Shown piece after piece: positions 16,622 through 26,104 of a stretch of 64,000 bases of DNA. The notes beneath the pieces are model-generated. The model searched no databases. It had not been told where the DNA came from and saw only the letters and a program-made list of their open reading frames with translations. The first letter of the stretch is position 1, and each line of letters starts with the position of its first letter. This stretch comes from JALEFZ01 sp039820545. GTDB taxonomy: Bacteria; Bacteroidota; Bacteroidia; J057. Where the stretch lies: NCBI GenBank assembly GCA_039820545.1, contig JBCBPW010000026.1, forward strand, positions 1 to 64,000. Reading direction: 5' to 3'. Made by a program: the position numbers and the translations under genes.

Positions 16622-19600
16622 ATGGCGATGAAAAAACTCATAGGTCTTTTACTAGGATTGATAATCCTGTCTGGTGCGAGTGATGCCCAGATTGATTATG
16701 GCAATGCTTGGTATCGCGCAAACTCAGATCGGACATTTATCAAGTTGATAGTGGAGGAAGATGGCATTTATCGAGTCACAAAGGCTGAGTTAGAAGCAGC
16801 TGGCTATAACTTGACAAATGTGGCCGCAGACAACCTTCAGCTATATTATCGAGATCAAGAGATTCCGGTATATGTACAAAAAGAGGGGAATTCTTTCTCT
16901 TACGTAGAGTTTTTTGGAGAAAGGAACAATGGAAGTGTAGACTCGATTGCTTATCGCGATCCCATCACAGGGGCGCACAAGCCAGATCTGCAACCCAATA
17001 AAAACTTTAGTCTTTATACGGATAGATCAGCTTATTTCTTGAGTTGGTCAAGTATTCCTTCTTCTATTCGATATTTCAAGCAGTTTGACCCTACCTACCA
17101 GCTTTCTACACCTGTCACAAGTTTCAAGTATACTTCATGGGTACAGTATGATCCTATGAATCGCGAGGGAGAACAAGTGCGTGGAGGAGGTGGAAGCTAT
17201 GACTCATTTTATACCTTGAACTCAGACTTTGTGACGGGCGAGGGCTATTGTGGACCCAGACTAGAGTTGAATAAGCCATGGACCGTTCAGGTGGAGACAC
17301 CGCTGGCTATGAATAATGGGAGTTCAATAGACTTGAAGGCCAGGGTATTTGGTCGCTCAAAATCCCGCCACAAGCTACAGGCTGTTTTCAACCAGGAGGC
17401 GACCCCTTTCATTGACACAACCATTGAGTCAGAAGTAATCTACATCAACACTTATCAGAGAGACTATCAACCCCTCTCCAATATAGGTCCTGTCTCCACC
17501 ATGACTTTCACTGCTCTGCAACCCAATGTTGACAATAACAACTTTTGCTGGGCGTCTGTGACATATGAGCGGCAGCCTGATCTCGGTGGAGATTCGGCGG
17601 TCTTTATTACAGATTGGGATAAAGGAAATCGTGCCTATCTCGAATTGGACAATGTGGTAGGTGACGATACAGTGATCGTCTATGACAGATCCAGTCGTGT
17701 GAGGAATCTAGGATTGATCCAGGGAGGCAAAGCGCGTGTGATCATCACAGGACTCAATACCAATCGTGACTTGTACCTGGCGACTGATCGTGCCATCAAA
17801 AAACCCAAGATCGAACAAGCCAGGCTGAATAAGTTATATGATCGCCAAGGAGCGGACTACGTAATCGTGACACACCGTGAATTACAAGCTTCAGCAGAAG
17901 CCTATGCTACCTACAGGGATACGGCAAGCACAGTGGACCTTTCGACTACGATTGTCTATACCGATGAGATCTATGATGAATTTGGATATGGATCACTCAC
18001 ACCCTGGGCTATTAAGCGTTTTTGTAAATACGCAATTGATAACTGGTCTACGAAGCCTCGATATTTTTTGCTTTGGGGGAAGGGGTATGATGTCGTATGG
18101 GGCAAGAATGAAGTTGAAGCGAGAAGAAATCAAGACATTGTAGCGGTACCATCGTTTGGATATCCAGGTACAGACTGGGAATTTGTCGCACACTTCGATC
18201 AGCAAAGTTCTGCGATCCTACCTGAAGCTGCAATTGGTCGTGTCAACCTTTTCAATAATGAGGCGGGTCTGCGCTTTTTGGAGAAAATCGATGATTATGA
18301 GCACCGTCCGTGGGAATCATGGATGAAAGAAGGCGTATTTTTGGGAGGAGGAAATACCCTAGGTGAGCAAAACTCTATCACAGATGCCTTTAATTTCTTT
18401 ACAGGTGTGTTTGGTGAACCGCCCTTTGGTGGGAAACCCCACTATTTCCAAAAGGATGATTCAGGTATTTTCATCGATCCCTCTACCGCCTCTTATCACG
18501 ATGAGATAGAGTTGGGGGTCGGAATGGTCCATTTCTTTGGCCACTCGACGAGCAACGTCTTTGACATCTCTCTGAGAAGCCCTTCCGAATACAATAATTT
18601 TGGTCGTCCTGTATTCATGGTAGCAATGGGATGCTACGGAGGAGATTTTACAGGTCTAGGCCAGTCTTTCGGGGAGGAATGGTTGCTTTCGCCGAGGAGA
18701 GGAGCGATTGGATATCTTGCCAATTCGAGTGCAGGTTACCTTCGTCCACTCAAAGAATATGGCAAAGTATTGTATTCCTATTTTTATGATCAGAAAGTAA
18801 ACGAGCCAATAGGAGAAATTCTACAAGCGACAGTCACCCAGTATGCAGATTCCTTCACGGCGACGATCAATAGGAACCACGCCCGGCAGATGAATCTACA
18901 AGGAGATCCTGCGCTCAGGATTTTCTATCCAGAATTTCCTGACTTGGCAGTTGAAGAAAGTGGGGTGAGTTTCACACCCGAAAACTTCTCCGCTCAGGAT
19001 GACTCTTTCCGAATCAATATTCAGCTTGGAAACTATGGCTTGGTCACCAAGGATACCTTTGCCTTGACAGTCGTACAGAAACTGCCCAATGGTGAGTCCA
19101 TTCGTCATGACACGGTCTTCTCTCCTGTAGTCCAGTTTGAGGATACAATTTCTATCGTCCTACAGAACAAGGTTGGAAATGCCATGACGGGACAAAATAC
19201 TTTTGAGGTATTCATTGATGCCTTCGAGCGTATTGAAGAATATAACGAATCGAATAATCTGGCGCGGGTCATCCAGCCTGTACCTGGAAATATTCCAGCT
19301 ATACTCTTTCCATCAGAGTTTGCGATCGTCTCCGAGCCTAGGCAGACCCTCAAGGCATCTGCCTTTTTCATGACAAGAGAATCAGGTATTCCCTATGTGT
19401 TCGAGATAGATACAGTGTATGATTTTTCGTCTCCAGCAAAGGTAAGGTCAGAAACCATCCTGGGGAATGCGACTTTTGTTTCATGGGATATTCCCTTTGA
19501 ATTAGATCCTGATATCGTCTATTACTGGCGCGTCAGGCTCAAGGATGTGTCTCCTGTGGTTTGGAGTACTTCTTCCTTTAAATATATTCCAGGACAGCAA

Positions 19601-21568
19601 GGGTGGGCACAGGCAAAGTTTCCACAATTTTTGAGGAACCCTGTAGACGGCGTGACCAAAAATGAAACACAACAAAAATGGGAGTTTGAGTCCAGAGGAG
19701 CCAACTACATTTTCAAAGTAGAGAGTGGGAACTTTATCTATGACAGGAATGGGACCAATCTCGGCAATGCTACTTTGAATGGTTACTCCTCTGATGGAGT
19801 GGTATGGGTCATTATTGATCAGTATTCACTAGAACCGATTACCAAATCCTTTTTTGTTGGAGATATAGGCGTGGCAAACTCCCCCTCGGATCTGGGGAAG
19901 CTGCAACAAGCTATTGCAACAATGAGGGAAGGGGATTATATCGTCATAGGTAGTAGTCGAAACCCACGTGTTCCCCAATGGAGCCAGGCTACTTTCGATG
20001 CACTCAAGCAAGTAGGGGTCTCTGATAATATCAAGTTGCTCCAAGATGACGAAGGTTTCTTGCTTTTTGGCAGGAAGGGGTTAAGTGCTGGTGCAACGGA
20101 AATTTTATACCCCAATATTGGGAACGACATATACGTGATCGACAGAGTACTATATTCACGCACAGACAAGGGGCGTATCTCAACTCGACGAATCGGGCCT
20201 GCGCTTGAATGGCAAGATATAGAATGGGACTGGAAGTCCTTGGATGTACCCCCTCAAGAGCGTATACGCTTGACCTTATATGGTACGATGACTGATGGAC
20301 AAGAGTGCGTCTTGGGCGCAGGACTCACAGCAGAGACCCTCTCCCTAGATACTGTGGAGGCAAGTAAGTATCCTTACCTTCGTTTAGAAGCCTTCTTACA
20401 GGACACCCTCAAGTATACCGCTCCCCAATTGGATAATTGGCATGTGTACTATGTACCCTCTTCTGATGCAGTAGTAGATCTGGCGACAAACTTTGAGTTT
20501 AGGAGCGATACTATTTTTGAAGGACAGGATCTATTCCTTCACATGGCAGCTCGAAACATTGGTCAGACAGACTTTGACTCTATGAAGGTAGCGGTCTTTG
20601 TCGAGCGAGAAGACCGATCAAGAATTGTGATTGATACACTGGAGATTCCGCCTTTGCTAGCCAATGATGTGCCTGTAGAGTTTGAGTTTACTTTCCCCTC
20701 TACGGACAAAGATCTGCGAGGGAAGGTACTGCTCATCGTATCCGTCAATCCAGGCCTAGAGCAGCCAGAAACCAATGAATTTAACAACTTTTATATTCAG
20801 GAGTTTTTGGTGGTCAATGACGACATCAACCCGATTTTGGATGTGACTTTTGATGGGAAGCATATCCTGGATGGAGATATTGTCTCGCCTACGCCCGAGA
20901 TTTTGATTCAGGTCAATGATGAGAACCCCTTCATGGCTGTAGAGGATTCCAGTGCATTTGAAGTCTATTTTAAAGAAGGAAATACAGCTTCGACGGACTT
21001 TGAAAGAGTCTTTATCAATGGAGATCCTCGGATCGAGTGGGAGCCAGCAACTCTTCCTGAAAATAAAGCCCGTCTGTTCTTCAATCCTGGTGTAGAGACA
21101 CCGCTAGAGGATTCTACCTTTTACACATTGCGTGTGCAGGGGCGTGATCAGAAGGGAAATGCAGCAGGGAAGAATGAATCTTTTTATGAGATCAGCTTCC
21201 AGGTGCTGGGCAAGAGTACCGTGACACAGGTACTAAATTACCCGAATCCTTTCTCGACTTCGACGCGATTTGTGTATACACTGACAGGTGCAGAGCTTCC
21301 AGAGCTATTTCAGATCCACATCTACACAGTGACAGGACGACTTGTCAAGATCATTGATTTGATTGCAGAGGGAGATGTGTACTTTGGTCGAAACATCACC
21401 AACTATGCATGGGATGGGACGGATGAGTACGGAGACTTATTGGCAAATGGTGTGTACCTCTATCGAGTGGTGACCAAGTTGCCTGGTTCGGAGTCGATAG
21501 AGCTGATCGATGAGCAAACCAAAGATTTCTTCAATAAGGGTTGGGGTAAAATGGTGATCCTTCGCTGA
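16622..21568 (+). CDS. PorU2-type C25 cysteine peptidase with ILEI-like and T9SS sorting domains
   Basis: A 1648-residue secreted protein with a signal peptide (MKKLIGLLLGLIILSG). A beta-rich N-terminus precedes a gingipain-like C25 domain with catalytic His641 (FFGHST) and Cys671 (AMGCYGG). CARDB-like Ig domains follow (LAVEESGVSF, and VDLATNFEFR later). A domain at about residues 1059-1160 (VWVIIDQYS, then MREGDYIVIGSS) resembles the FAM3/ILEI fold. The last 115 residues hold NYPNPFSTSTRF and the WDGTDEYGD repeat of a T9SS sorting domain. This architecture matches the protein annotated as PorU2, a sortase homologue. It is secreted by, and probably acts within, T9SS. Start could also be Met3 (16628). 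Confidence 0.85.
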   Translation: MAMKKLIGLLLGLIILSGASDAQIDYGNAWYRANSDRTFIKLIVEEDGIYRVTKAELEAAGYNLTNVAADNLQLYYRDQEIPVYVQKEGNSFSYVEFFGERNNGSVDSIAYRDPITGAHKPDLQPNKNFSLYTDRSAYFLSWSSIPSSIRYFKQFDPTYQLSTPVTSFKYTSWVQYDPMNREGEQVRGGGGSYDSFYTLNSDFVTGEGYCGPRLELNKPWTVQVETPLAMNNGSSIDLKARVFGRSKSRHKLQAVFNQEATPFIDTTIESEVIYINTYQRDYQPLSNIGPVSTMTFTALQPNVDNNNFCWASVTYERQPDLGGDSAVFITDWDKGNRAYLELDNVVGDDTVIVYDRSSRVRNLGLIQGGKARVIITGLNTNRDLYLATDRAIKKPKIEQARLNKLYDRQGADYVIVTHRELQASAEAYATYRDTASTVDLSTTIVYTDEIYDEFGYGSLTPWAIKRFCKYAIDNWSTKPRYFLLWGKGYDVVWGKNEVEARRNQDIVAVPSFGYPGTDWEFVAHFDQQSSAILPEAAIGRVNLFNNEAGLRFLEKIDDYEHRPWESWMKEGVFLGGGNTLGEQNSITDAFNFFTGVFGEPPFGGKPHYFQKDDSGIFIDPSTASYHDEIELGVGMVHFFGHSTSNVFDISLRSPSEYNNFGRPVFMVAMGCYGGDFTGLGQSFGEEWLLSPRRGAIGYLANSSAGYLRPLKEYGKVLYSYFYDQKVNEPIGEILQATVTQYADSFTATINRNHARQMNLQGDPALRIFYPEFPDLAVEESGVSFTPENFSAQDDSFRINIQLGNYGLVTKDTFALTVVQKLPNGESIRHDTVFSPVVQFEDTISIVLQNKVGNAMTGQNTFEVFIDAFERIEEYNESNNLARVIQPVPGNIPAILFPSEFAIVSEPRQTLKASAFFMTRESGIPYVFEIDTVYDFSSPAKVRSETILGNATFVSWDIPFELDPDIVYYWRVRLKDVSPVVWSTSSFKYIPGQQGWAQAKFPQFLRNPVDGVTKNETQQKWEFESRGANYIFKVESGNFIYDRNGTNLGNATLNGYSSDGVVWVIIDQYSLEPITKSFFVGDIGVANSPSDLGKLQQAIATMREGDYIVIGSSRNPRVPQWSQATFDALKQVGVSDNIKLLQDDEGFLLFGRKGLSAGATEILYPNIGNDIYVIDRVLYSRTDKGRISTRRIGPALEWQDIEWDWKSLDVPPQERIRLTLYGTMTDGQECVLGAGLTAETLSLDTVEASKYPYLRLEAFLQDTLKYTAPQLDNWHVYYVPSSDAVVDLATNFEFRSDTIFEGQDLFLHMAARNIGQTDFDSMKVAVFVEREDRSRIVIDTLEIPPLLANDVPVEFEFTFPSTDKDLRGKVLLIVSVNPGLEQPETNEFNNFYIQEFLVVNDDINPILDVTFDGKHILDGDIVSPTPEILIQVNDENPFMAVEDSSAFEVYFKEGNTASTDFERVFINGDPRIEWEPATLPENKARLFFNPGVETPLEDSTFYTLRVQGRDQKGNAAGKNESFYEISFQVLGKSTVTQVLNYPNPFSTSTRFVYTLTGAELPELFQIHIYTVTGRLVKIIDLIAEGDVYFGRNITNYAWDGTDEYGDLLANGVYLYRVVTKLPGSESIELIDEQTKDFFNKGWGKMVILR

Positions 21569-21595
21569 TACAATTTTTCCTTACATATAAAACAG

Positions 21596-21633
21596 GCGGT
21601 GAGTGACGAAAAGTCCTCATCGCTTTTTCTTTT
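21596..21633 (+). terminator. Terminator after the porU2-like gene
   Basis: GCGGTGAG-T-GAC pairs with GTC-CTCATCGC across a GAAAA loop (one wobble, one bulge), followed by TTTTTCTTTT. Confidence 0.85.
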
Positions 21634-21678
21634 AAAGAAAGCAGCTTGATATTCGTAATATATACGCTCGCACTACAG

Positions 21679-23211
21679 ATGAAATTCTCCAAGATCCTTC
21701 GATATCCCTTATTTGCATGGTTCCTCCTGATGGGGATATACCTCGTGCATGCTGTGGGGTTTTGGGATTGGCTTGTAGATGATGGGGGGGTCTCGCTGAC
21801 CTATGCGCGCAATCTTATGGATGGAATGGGCTTGGTACCGCAGGCAGGAAGATTACCCACCGAGGCATTTTCCAATCCTTTGTGGGTGGGGATATGTGCG
21901 ATATTTATGAGTTTGGGAATGAGAGACCCCTATCTATTAGTCACCATTCTGAATGCGAGCTTCTGGGGTATCTTGAGCTACACATGGCTTGTACGTGGAG
22001 CAAAAAGGCTTGATATTCCGCAAGTATGGATCTTCGTTTTTTTGCTCAGTCTATCAGTTGCTTCTCCTCTGATACGGTGGATGAATAGCGGTTTGGAGAA
22101 TGGATTATACCTATTTTTGCTTTCACTGTTTCTGTTAGAATTATTGAAACAGAAAGAAGATAAATGGTCGGGAATATTTCTGGGGTCCTTGGCTTTGGTG
22201 CGTCCTGAGGGTATCTTATTCGCTGCTTTATATCTAGGTATTTTCTCGAGCGAATCCGTTAAATCATCTTTATTTTTTATAGGAAGGCGGATCTTACCTG
22301 CTTTTTTGATAATGGGAGGTTATCTCTGTTTTCGATGGTTTTATTTTGATGACTTTTTTCCCAATCCCTTTTATGCCAAAGCCTCATTTGATGGATTTTC
22401 TACTTTTTCCCCTATAAAAATTCATCGACTTTTCCGCAGCGTGTTTGGACCTGCGGGAGGCATCATGACTCTTGCATATGCAGGGGCGACGGTATTCATT
22501 TTTCGAAAAAAATGGCATACATCTACTTTTTACCTGCCGCTTTTGGGCCTGCTAATGGCTACATTGATTTTCCTTCTGTTGCCTTATGATCATTTGGGCT
22601 GGTATAGATATGCCACACCCTTCATCTTTTTTGCTTTGCTGTATGGTTTTCTACTGGTACATACATTTGTCCAGCATGTTTCCCCACTTTCTCGATGGGT
22701 GTCCTGGGGTGTGTGGATATGGATAGGATTTTCGGTTGCGATGGGTACTTATGTCTCCTTGGGACATATGCAAAATCCCACGGTTCCTTTCTCCCAAGTC
22801 AAAAAAGGCTATGGATACACCTTAAATTCTATCGGGAACCAGTTAGGCGTCCATAGAGGGACGGTTTTAGTTCCTGATGCAGGAGGAGCTATTTGGGCCT
22901 CTGATTATGAAGTCTATGATTTTTTGGGGCTTTTGGATAAAAAAATGGGGAGTAGTTTTGAAAAGGACTCTGCTATCTACTGTGATTATGTATTCGAAGT
23001 GATCCGTCCAAACTTGATTCATGGACATGGAGGTTGGGTAGAGGATAAATACTGGTTGAGAGATCCTAGATTAGAAGAAAACTATGTAGAGGTATATAGC
23101 TTTGAGGAACCACAGCTGATCAAATGTTGGATTAGAAAGGGGATAAGTGAGCGGAACGAGCGAAATAAAGTGAGACAAGCGGGTCTCATGCGAGAAATAT
23201 TGATGTATTAG
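21679..23211 (+). CDS. Polytopic membrane protein, GT-C glycosyltransferase-like
   Basis: About 510 residues with roughly ten hydrophobic helices. Near the N-terminus an acidic loop (WLVDDGGVSLTYARNL, then EAFSNPLWV) matches the DDAFIxxRYARN and NPLW pattern of GT-C family membrane transferases that take sugars from lipid-linked donors. RPEG near residue 180 is also typical of this group. The soluble C-terminal part carries DAGGAI and DFLGLLD. The substrate is unknown. Start chosen at 21679 (MKFSKILRYP); an upstream ATG at 21646 adds eleven residues. It sits between strong terminators and stands alone. Confidence 0.7.
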   Translation: MKFSKILRYPLFAWFLLMGIYLVHAVGFWDWLVDDGGVSLTYARNLMDGMGLVPQAGRLPTEAFSNPLWVGICAIFMSLGMRDPYLLVTILNASFWGILSYTWLVRGAKRLDIPQVWIFVFLLSLSVASPLIRWMNSGLENGLYLFLLSLFLLELLKQKEDKWSGIFLGSLALVRPEGILFAALYLGIFSSESVKSSLFFIGRRILPAFLIMGGYLCFRWFYFDDFFPNPFYAKASFDGFSTFSPIKIHRLFRSVFGPAGGIMTLAYAGATVFIFRKKWHTSTFYLPLLGLLMATLIFLLLPYDHLGWYRYATPFIFFALLYGFLLVHTFVQHVSPLSRWVSWGVWIWIGFSVAMGTYVSLGHMQNPTVPFSQVKKGYGYTLNSIGNQLGVHRGTVLVPDAGGAIWASDYEVYDFLGLLDKKMGSSFEKDSAIYCDYVFEVIRPNLIHGHGGWVEDKYWLRDPRLEENYVEVYSFEEPQLIKCWIRKGISERNERNKVRQAGLMREILMY

Positions 23212-23319
23212 TTCATTAAAAGAAAAAACGCCCCTCCATTTCTGGAATCTTTTCACGGAAAGACTAATTTTACGCGAGAGAAAAATTTTCCTCAGGTAAG
23301 ATCTCTGATCCCAACATTC

Positions 23320-24870
23320 ATGAATTACGACGAAATATTTCCCAAAATCATTTCCCACGCCAAAGAGTATGGCTTTGTCTTCCCTTCTAGTGAGATCTAT
23401 GATGGCTTAGGGGCTGTCTATGACTATGGTCAGCTAGGGGTAGAATTGAAGAACAACATCAAGATGGCTTGGTGGAAGTCGATGGTGCAAATGCATGAAA
23501 ATATCGTCGGATTGGATGCGGCGATCTTGATGCATCCTACTACTTGGAAGGCATCGGGACACGTAGACGCTTTCAATGATCCTTTGATCGATAACAAGGA
23601 CTCTAAGAAGCGCTATCGTGCAGATGTCTTGATCGAGGATCAGATTGGTAAGTACGAAGCCAAATCGCTCAAGGATACGCAGAAGCGAGCCAGGAAAGAG
23701 GGCTGGGAAGCAGGATCTGAGGAGTACAACAAGTACTTGCAAAACAACCGCAACGCGAAGAAAGCCCAAGAGTTGCAAACGGCTTTTGAGGAGGCGTTGA
23801 ATTCAGAGGATCTGTCCAGGCTACGTGACATCATCGTCGATCAGGGTATCGCAGATCCTGAGACGGGTTCGAAGAACTGGGCCGATGTACGCCAGTTCAA
23901 TCTGATGTTTAAAACCCAGCTAGGCGCGACAGCGGATACGGCGCTGGACTTGTACATGCGTCCTGAGACGGCACAGGGCATCTTCGTCAACTATCTCAAT
24001 GTCCAGAAAACCTCTCGTCAGAAGATTCCTTTTGGCATTGCGCAGATTGGGAAGGCATTCAGAAATGAGATCGTGGCGCGTCAGTTCATCTTCCGAATGC
24101 GCGAGTTTGAGCAGATGGAGATGCAGTTTTTCGTGAAGCCAGGTACCCAGTTGGAGTGGTACGAGCACTGGAAAAGCTACCGCATCAACTGGCACAAATC
24201 ATTGGGTCTCAAAGAAGATTTCCTTCAATTTCATACGCACGAAAAACTGGCCCACTATGCCGATGGAGCAGAGGATATTCAATTCCGCTTTCCATTTGGT
24301 ATCAAGGAGTTAGAGGGCATTCACTCTCGTACGGATTTTGATTTGAACGCCCATCAAGATTACTCAGGTAAAAAGCTGCAGTATTTTGATCCTGAGATAC
24401 AGGAGTCCTATGTACCCTATGTGGTCGAGACTTCGGTCGGGTTGGATCGTACTTTCCTCGCACATCTATGTAGTGCCTATGAGGAAGAAGAAGTGCCCAA
24501 TGCCAAAGGCGGAATGGATACCCGTGTGGTGTTGAAATTGCATCCTCTATTGGCCCCATATAAAGCTGCTGTCTTCCCCTTGGTCAAAAAAGATGGCTTA
24601 CCCGAAGTGGCTCGCAAGGTGATGGATACCTTGAAATACGATGCCAATGTGATGTACGACGAGAAAGATTCCGTTGGTCGTCGTTATCGTCGTCATGATG
24701 CCATTGGTACACCATTCTGCATCACGGTAGATCATGACACCCTCACAGATGAGCAAGTCACCGTTCGTGATCGAGATACGTTGGAGCAGGTACGCATCCC
24801 GATTTCAGAGGTCAATGCCTACATTACCCGTAAGTTGAGTTGGCGTACGATGCTGGATTGGAGTAAATAA
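23320..24870 (+). CDS. glyS: Glycyl-tRNA synthetase (class II, homodimeric)
   Basis: A 516-residue enzyme that charges tRNA-Gly. N-terminal FPSSEIYDGLGAVYDYGQLG is the family hallmark. The core has class II motif 2 (FRNEIVARQFIFRMREFEQ) and motif 3 (VGLDRTFLA). The C-terminal anticodon-binding domain begins near LAPYKAAVFPL. All parts are intact and the length is normal. It stands alone, 108 bp after the membrane protein, and is closed by a hairpin. Confidence 0.97.
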   Translation: MNYDEIFPKIISHAKEYGFVFPSSEIYDGLGAVYDYGQLGVELKNNIKMAWWKSMVQMHENIVGLDAAILMHPTTWKASGHVDAFNDPLIDNKDSKKRYRADVLIEDQIGKYEAKSLKDTQKRARKEGWEAGSEEYNKYLQNNRNAKKAQELQTAFEEALNSEDLSRLRDIIVDQGIADPETGSKNWADVRQFNLMFKTQLGATADTALDLYMRPETAQGIFVNYLNVQKTSRQKIPFGIAQIGKAFRNEIVARQFIFRMREFEQMEMQFFVKPGTQLEWYEHWKSYRINWHKSLGLKEDFLQFHTHEKLAHYADGAEDIQFRFPFGIKELEGIHSRTDFDLNAHQDYSGKKLQYFDPEIQESYVPYVVETSVGLDRTFLAHLCSAYEEEEVPNAKGGMDTRVVLKLHPLLAPYKAAVFPLVKKDGLPEVARKVMDTLKYDANVMYDEKDSVGRRYRRHDAIGTPFCITVDHDTLTDEQVTVRDRDTLEQVRIPISEVNAYITRKLSWRTMLDWSK

Positions 24871-24879
24871 GATGAAATG

Positions 24880-24917
24880 AAAGTGAGTAGAGGAAATCTC
24901 TATTCGCTTTATGTTTT
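24880..24917 (+). terminator. Hairpin after glyS
   Basis: AAAGTGAGTAGAG (24880-24892) pairs with CTCTATTCGCTTT (24898-24910) with two wobbles and a 5-nt loop. The following T-tract is weak (ATGTTTT). Confidence 0.65.
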
Positions 24918-25039
24918 ACCCCTTATCCTGTAAACCTTTTTGCTTCTTGTATGCTTTTGCTTACATCGTAAGTGGAGGTTCATATTTCTTTCAAAGAAAT
25001 ATTTTCAACTTGCGTTCCATAAACAAGTTTCAGATTTTG

Positions 25040-25047
25040 TACTTTTG
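25040..25047 (+). promoter_or_regulatory. -7 box TACTTTTG, 4 nt before the mnmH start
   Basis: Exact TAnnTTTG match. Only TTGA separates it from the ATG at 25052, which implies a leaderless mRNA or a start further in (a GTG at 25070 is possible). Confidence 0.55.
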
Positions 25048-25051
25048 TTGA

Positions 25052-26104
25052 ATGAGGGGAAAGCCCGAAGTGAAAGATATCCATCAGGTGTGGCAAGAAT
25101 GGGACCCGTCAGCGGCTCCATTCATCGACGTGCGTTCCCCTGGCGAGTTTCAGAAAGGGCATATTCCAGGCTCGGTCAACATCCCGCTGTTTGACAACGA
25201 CGAACGGGCAGAGGTAGGGACGCTCTACAAGCAGGTAGGGAAAGAAGCCGCTTTTTTGAAAGGACTGGAGATGGTAGGACCTAAGATGCGGTACTTTGTC
25301 GAGGAAGCCAACCGCCTTTCCCCTCACAAAAAGCTCTACACGTATTGCTGGCGAGGCGGTATGCGAAGCAATTCGCTGGCTTGGCTTTGGCGTCAAGCAG
25401 GGCTGGAAGTGGATGTCGTCTCTGGTGGATACAAAGCATATCGACGCTGGGTATTGTCGCAGTTGGGCCAGTCGCTGGATCTCATCGTACTAGGGGGGCG
25501 TACAGGCAGTGGGAAAACGGAGATATTACATGCTTTGGACGCCTGTGGAGAGCAGATACTTGATCTAGAGGGAATGGCCAATCACAAGGGATCCTCCTTT
25601 GGTGCCATAGGCGAAGATCCCCAGCCTACTACGGAGCACTTTGAAAATATCCTCCATGACAAGTTTAGCCAGCTTGATCCTCAAAAACGCATTTGGCTAG
25701 AGGACGAAAGTCGCAATATTGGAAAAGTATTTATTCCCGATGTCCTTTGGCAACAAATGGTAGAGGCTCAGGTCTTTATTGTGCATGTACCATTGGAAGT
25801 AAGAGTAGGGCATCTAGTCGATGTCTATACGCATATAGACCATCAATTGTTGAAAGAAGCCGTCGAGCGAATTCAAAGAAGATTGGGTGGTTGGGCCACT
25901 CAGCAGGCTTTGGAGGCGTTAGAGGAAAGAGATTATGCAAAGACGGCTGAAATATGCCTTTCTTATTATGATAAAGCCTACGATTATGGGCTGAAGCAAA
26001 AAAAGACAAATTCGGTAGTCGAAATAACTTTGGATGTGCATAATCCGGAGAAAGCGGCCCGAAAGTTGATAGCACTAGCTAATGAAAGGATCCCCATTCA
26101 ATGA
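25052..26104 (+). CDS. mnmH: tRNA 2-selenouridine synthase
   Basis: MnmH (SelU, YbbB) swaps sulfur for selenium in 2-thiouridine at the wobble base of tRNA-Lys, -Glu and -Gln. The N-terminal rhodanese domain carries FIDVRSPGEF and the active Cys99 in YCWRGGMRS. The C-terminal P-loop domain has GGRTGSGKT (148-156). The length (350) is normal. It overlaps selD by 4 bp (ATGA), forming a two-gene selenium operon. An ATG start directly after a -7 box is possible. No selA or selB is seen here. Confidence 0.95.
   Translation: MRGKPEVKDIHQVWQEWDPSAAPFIDVRSPGEFQKGHIPGSVNIPLFDNDERAEVGTLYKQVGKEAAFLKGLEMVGPKMRYFVEEANRLSPHKKLYTYCWRGGMRSNSLAWLWRQAGLEVDVVSGGYKAYRRWVLSQLGQSLDLIVLGGRTGSGKTEILHALDACGEQILDLEGMANHKGSSFGAIGEDPQPTTEHFENILHDKFSQLDPQKRIWLEDESRNIGKVFIPDVLWQQMVEAQVFIVHVPLEVRVGHLVDVYTHIDHQLLKEAVERIQRRLGGWATQQALEALEERDYAKTAEICLSYYDKAYDYGLKQKKTNSVVEITLDVHNPEKAARKLIALANERIPIQ

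Noticed and set aside
22980..23360. A 95-codon minus-strand frame spanning the membrane protein end and glyS start
   Set aside because: Overlaps two well-supported genes and has no family signature.
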